Source of the DNA: Gluconacetobacter dulcium
GTDB taxonomy: Bacteria > Pseudomonadota > Alphaproteobacteria > Acetobacterales > Acetobacteraceae
Reading direction: 5' to 3'
DNA length: 64,000 bases
Assembly: GCF_014174165.1 (NCBI RefSeq)
Contig: NZ_JABEQN010000002.1
Span: 62,001 to 126,000, forward strand
The notes under the pieces were generated by a model. It was not told where the DNA came from and did no database searches. It was given only the letters and a program-made list of their open reading frames with translations. Position numbers and translations under genes: made by a program. Each line of letters begins with the position of its first letter. Position 1 is the stretch's first letter. Below, in pieces: positions 62,418 to 64,000 of the stretch.

Positions 62418-63386
62418 CTAAGCAATCTTTGCCATGAGCGCCTTGAAATCGGCCGGCGGGGCGGTCTCGAACAGCATGGCTTCGCCCGTGCGGGGATGGG
62501 TGAAGCCCAGGCGCGCGGCGTGGAGGGCCTGGCGCGGGAAATCCAGTGCGGCGCGTTTCGCGTCGTCGGGCAGGGTGCGTGCGGCGGCGGGGATGCGGCG
62601 CAGATAGACGGGATCGCCGACCAGCGGGTGGCCGCCATGCGAGAAATGGACGCGGATCTGATGGGTGCGGCCGGTCGCCAGCCGGCATTCCACCAGGCTG
62701 AGCGCGCCATGGTGGGTGGAGAGGGTGCGGTAATGCGTCAGTGCCGCCTTGCCGCCGTGGGTGACCACGGCCATGCGCTTGCGGTCGCGCTTGTCGCGGC
62801 CGATCGCGCCTTCGAATCCGCCGCTGGCGGGAGTCATCAATCCCCATGCCAGGGCCAGGTAGGTGCGGTCGATATCGCGGGTCGCGAAGGCGTCGGACAG
62901 GGCTTTGTGGGCCTGTTCGGTTTTGGCCACGACCATGACGCCCGACGTATCCTTGTCCAGGCGGTGGACGATGCCGGGGCGTCGCTCGCCGCCGATTCCC
63001 GTCAGGCTGTCGCCGCAATGGGCCAGCAGGGCGTTGACCAGCGTGCCGTCCTCGTTGCCCGGTGCCGGATGCACCACCAGACCGGCGGGCTTGTCCAGCA
63101 CGATCAGGTCGGCGTCCTCGTACAGGATGGCGAAGGGGATGTCCTGGGCCTGGGGTGTGGCGGGGATTGCCGGCGGAACCCTGATTTCATAACACAGACC
63201 GGGCCGCACCGGATCGGCGGGCTCACGCAGGATCTGGCCGTCGCGGAGTACGTGACCGGCTTCCATCAGCGCCTTGACGCGCGAACGGGACAGCGTATCG
63301 AGCGCGTCGGCCAGGAAGCGGTCGGTTCGCTGGCCGGTATGCTCTTCGGTCGCGCTGACGCGGAGGGGGGGCGTGTCGTCGGTCAT
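62418..63386 (-). CDS. RluA-family 23S rRNA pseudouridine synthase, RluD-like
   Basis: A 322-residue synthase with an S4 domain (QRTDRFLADALDTLSRSRVK), a catalytic domain with DKPAGLVVHPAPGNEDGTLV, the active-site Asp in IVHRLDKDTSGVMVVAK and GRTHQIRVHFSHGGHPLVGD. Closest in pattern to RluD, which modifies helix 69 of 23S rRNA. It is the second RluA-family gene in the window, distinct from the RluC-like one. It lies upstream of rpoH on the same strand, 250 bases away, and is divergent from a DUF6476-like gene, an order seen in other alphaproteobacteria (recalled). Confidence 0.93.
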   Translation of the reverse strand: MTDDTPPLRVSATEEHTGQRTDRFLADALDTLSRSRVKALMEAGHVLRDGQILREPADPVRPGLCYEIRVPPAIPATPQAQDIPFAILYEDADLIVLDKPAGLVVHPAPGNEDGTLVNALLAHCGDSLTGIGGERRPGIVHRLDKDTSGVMVVAKTEQAHKALSDAFATRDIDRTYLALAWGLMTPASGGFEGAIGRDKRDRKRMAVVTHGGKAALTHYRTLSTHHGALSLVECRLATGRTHQIRVHFSHGGHPLVGDPVYLRRIPAAARTLPDDAKRAALDFPRQALHAARLGFTHPRTGEAMLFETAPPADFKALMAKIA

Positions 63387-63452
63387 GCACGGCTCTTAAC
63401 GGAAATCGCCCGGCCGGAACATCATGCCGGGCCAAGTTGGATCAAGACAATC

Positions 63453-63857
63453 ATGAATGGACAGGGCGTGAGTGGACCGGGAACGAGCGTGGCGGCCTCC
63501 AGGGGGTTGCTGGCTGCCGTGATCGGCATGGGGGTGCTGTTGGCGGTGGGCTCTCTGGTGCTGGTCGGTGTGCTGGTCCATCGGATATCTCATCCGAAGC
63601 CGGCGGCGATTGCCGGGCTCGACGCTGAACCGGCCGCGCTGGCGGTGGCGGCGGGAAATGATGGCGAACTGGTGCTGGGCGAACCCGCCGGCACGCATGT
63701 CAGCGGCATGACGCGGGAGCGGGAAGGGGTGCTGGCGGTGGCGCTGACTGGCGGCGGTGGCCCCGACCGGGTGCTGCTGTGGGACGTTCAGAACCGACGA
63801 ATCGTTGGCCGGCTGGTCATGAGCCCGGCGGCGCCGCAGGCCGTGCCTGCTCCGTAA
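63453..63857 (+). CDS. DUF6476-like membrane protein
   Basis: A 134-residue protein with one N-terminal membrane helix (GLLAAVIGMGVLLAVGSLVLVG, quoted in part: AAVIGMGVLLAVGSLVLVG) and a short periplasmic domain with ELVLGEPAGTHVSGM, VALTGGGGPDRVLLWDVQNR and a Pro/Ala-rich end. Size, topology and position beside an RluD-like gene fit the DUF6476 proteins of alphaproteobacteria; this is a pattern and context call. The start is ATG 63453 or 63457. Function unknown. Confidence 0.65.
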   Translation: MNGQGVSGPGTSVAASRGLLAAVIGMGVLLAVGSLVLVGVLVHRISHPKPAAIAGLDAEPAALAVAAGNDGELVLGEPAGTHVSGMTREREGVLAVALTGGGGPDRVLLWDVQNRRIVGRLVMSPAAPQAVPAP

Positions 63858-63921
63858 TCGCCTGAAAAGCTTCGCACTTGGAAAAAATGTGCCGCAAACC
63901 AATTTTCCTGCTTCGGGTGGG

Positions 63922-63950
63922 TTGCGTCCCCTCTCGCGATGTCATAGAAG
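63922..63950 (+). promoter_or_regulatory. Possible promoter for tRNA-Glu
   Basis: TTGCGT (63922-63927) and TAGAAG (63945-63950) are 17 bases apart, and the -10-like element ends 14 bases before the tRNA. The -10 match is weak. Confidence 0.35.
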
Positions 63951-63964
63951 CTGCCTCGTCCAAC

Positions 63965-64000
63965 GTCCCGTTCGTCTAGAGGCCTAGGACACCGCCCTTT
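63965..64000 (+). tRNA. tRNA-Glu, 5' part only (window edge)
   Basis: GTCCCGTTCGTCTAGAGGCC, then TAGGACACCGCCCTTT matches the 5' half of bacterial tRNA-Glu: the acceptor strand GTCCCGT, D-arm TCGTCTAGAGGCCTAGGACA, and the start of the anticodon arm CCGCC with loop beginning CTTT. The window ends inside the anticodon, so UUC is expected but not seen. Confidence 0.85.

Overview
The window is a GC-rich chromosomal segment (AT-rich only in short intergenic stretches and one gene) from an alphaproteobacterium, most likely an acetic acid bacterium (Acetobacteraceae; a Gluconacetobacter-like genus is my best guess, inferred from the gene set and not proven). Supporting signs are the fused ispDF, the dusB-ntrB-ntrC-ntrY-ntrX-hfq-hflX run, fzlA, an ATP12-type F1 assembly chaperone, an alphaproteobacterial rpoH, and hisZ-purA together with minCDE. 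Most of it is housekeeping. Accessory content is concentrated in four outer-membrane receptor loci. No CRISPR array, transposase, integrase or rRNA was seen.

Layout. 1-4.9 kb: a TonB-dependent receptor (with the first codons of a downstream gene at the window edge) faces a GntR/FCD regulator and a convincing (S)-ureidoglycine-glyoxylate aminotransferase (pucG). Near-identical TTGnATnCnA-type sites lie at all three promoters, suggesting a ureide-linked regulon. 5.1-10.6 kb: a FecI-type sigma factor, a FecR-type anti-sigma factor with a one-base frameshift near its end, a large STN-containing receptor and a secreted propeller-like protein. 10.7-17.1 kb: ScsC/DsbA-like oxidoreductase, divergent GGT-like lipoprotein, recA, small lipoprotein, coaA, anmK. 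17.2-23.8 kb: an iron locus with a Sel1-repeat protein, PiuC hydroxylase, an AT-rich FemAB/GNAT-like gene, a Fiu/PiuA-like receptor and a second paralogous Sel1 protein. 23.9-29.3 kb: MFS transporter, glycosyltransferase, ABC exporter, GntR regulator. 29.4-33.3 kb: minCDE divergent from fzlA plus a flavoprotein, so two kinds of FtsZ regulator lie side by side. 33.4-37.7 kb: lipoprotein, Cu-Zn SOD-like protein, a second siderophore receptor and a divergent membrane pair including a truncated PepSY protein.

37.8-43.7 kb: rarA, an RluC-like synthase, an AsmA protein, an ATP12 chaperone and a small membrane protein, followed by a REP-like repeat cluster. 44.0-56.2 kb: ispDF, the nitrogen-regulation operon (dusB, ntrBC, ntrYX), hfq, hflX, an inositol-phosphatase-family protein, mazG. 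56.3-64 kb: argC, tRNA-Leu(CAA), serC, hisZ, purA, rpoH, an RluD-like synthase, a DUF6476-like membrane protein and the 5' part of tRNA-Glu at the right edge.

Three sites of the form TGnnAAT-n-TGTYGCA lie at the piuC/Sel1 intergenic region, the Fiu-like receptor promoter and the second siderophore receptor/PepSY intergenic region. I read these as candidate Fur boxes joining both siderophore loci in one iron response. The items most worth following up are the ureide/TonB-receptor regulon, the piu locus with its inserted FemAB-like gene and duplicated Sel1 proteins, and the FecR frameshift. No wholly new type of system is claimed.
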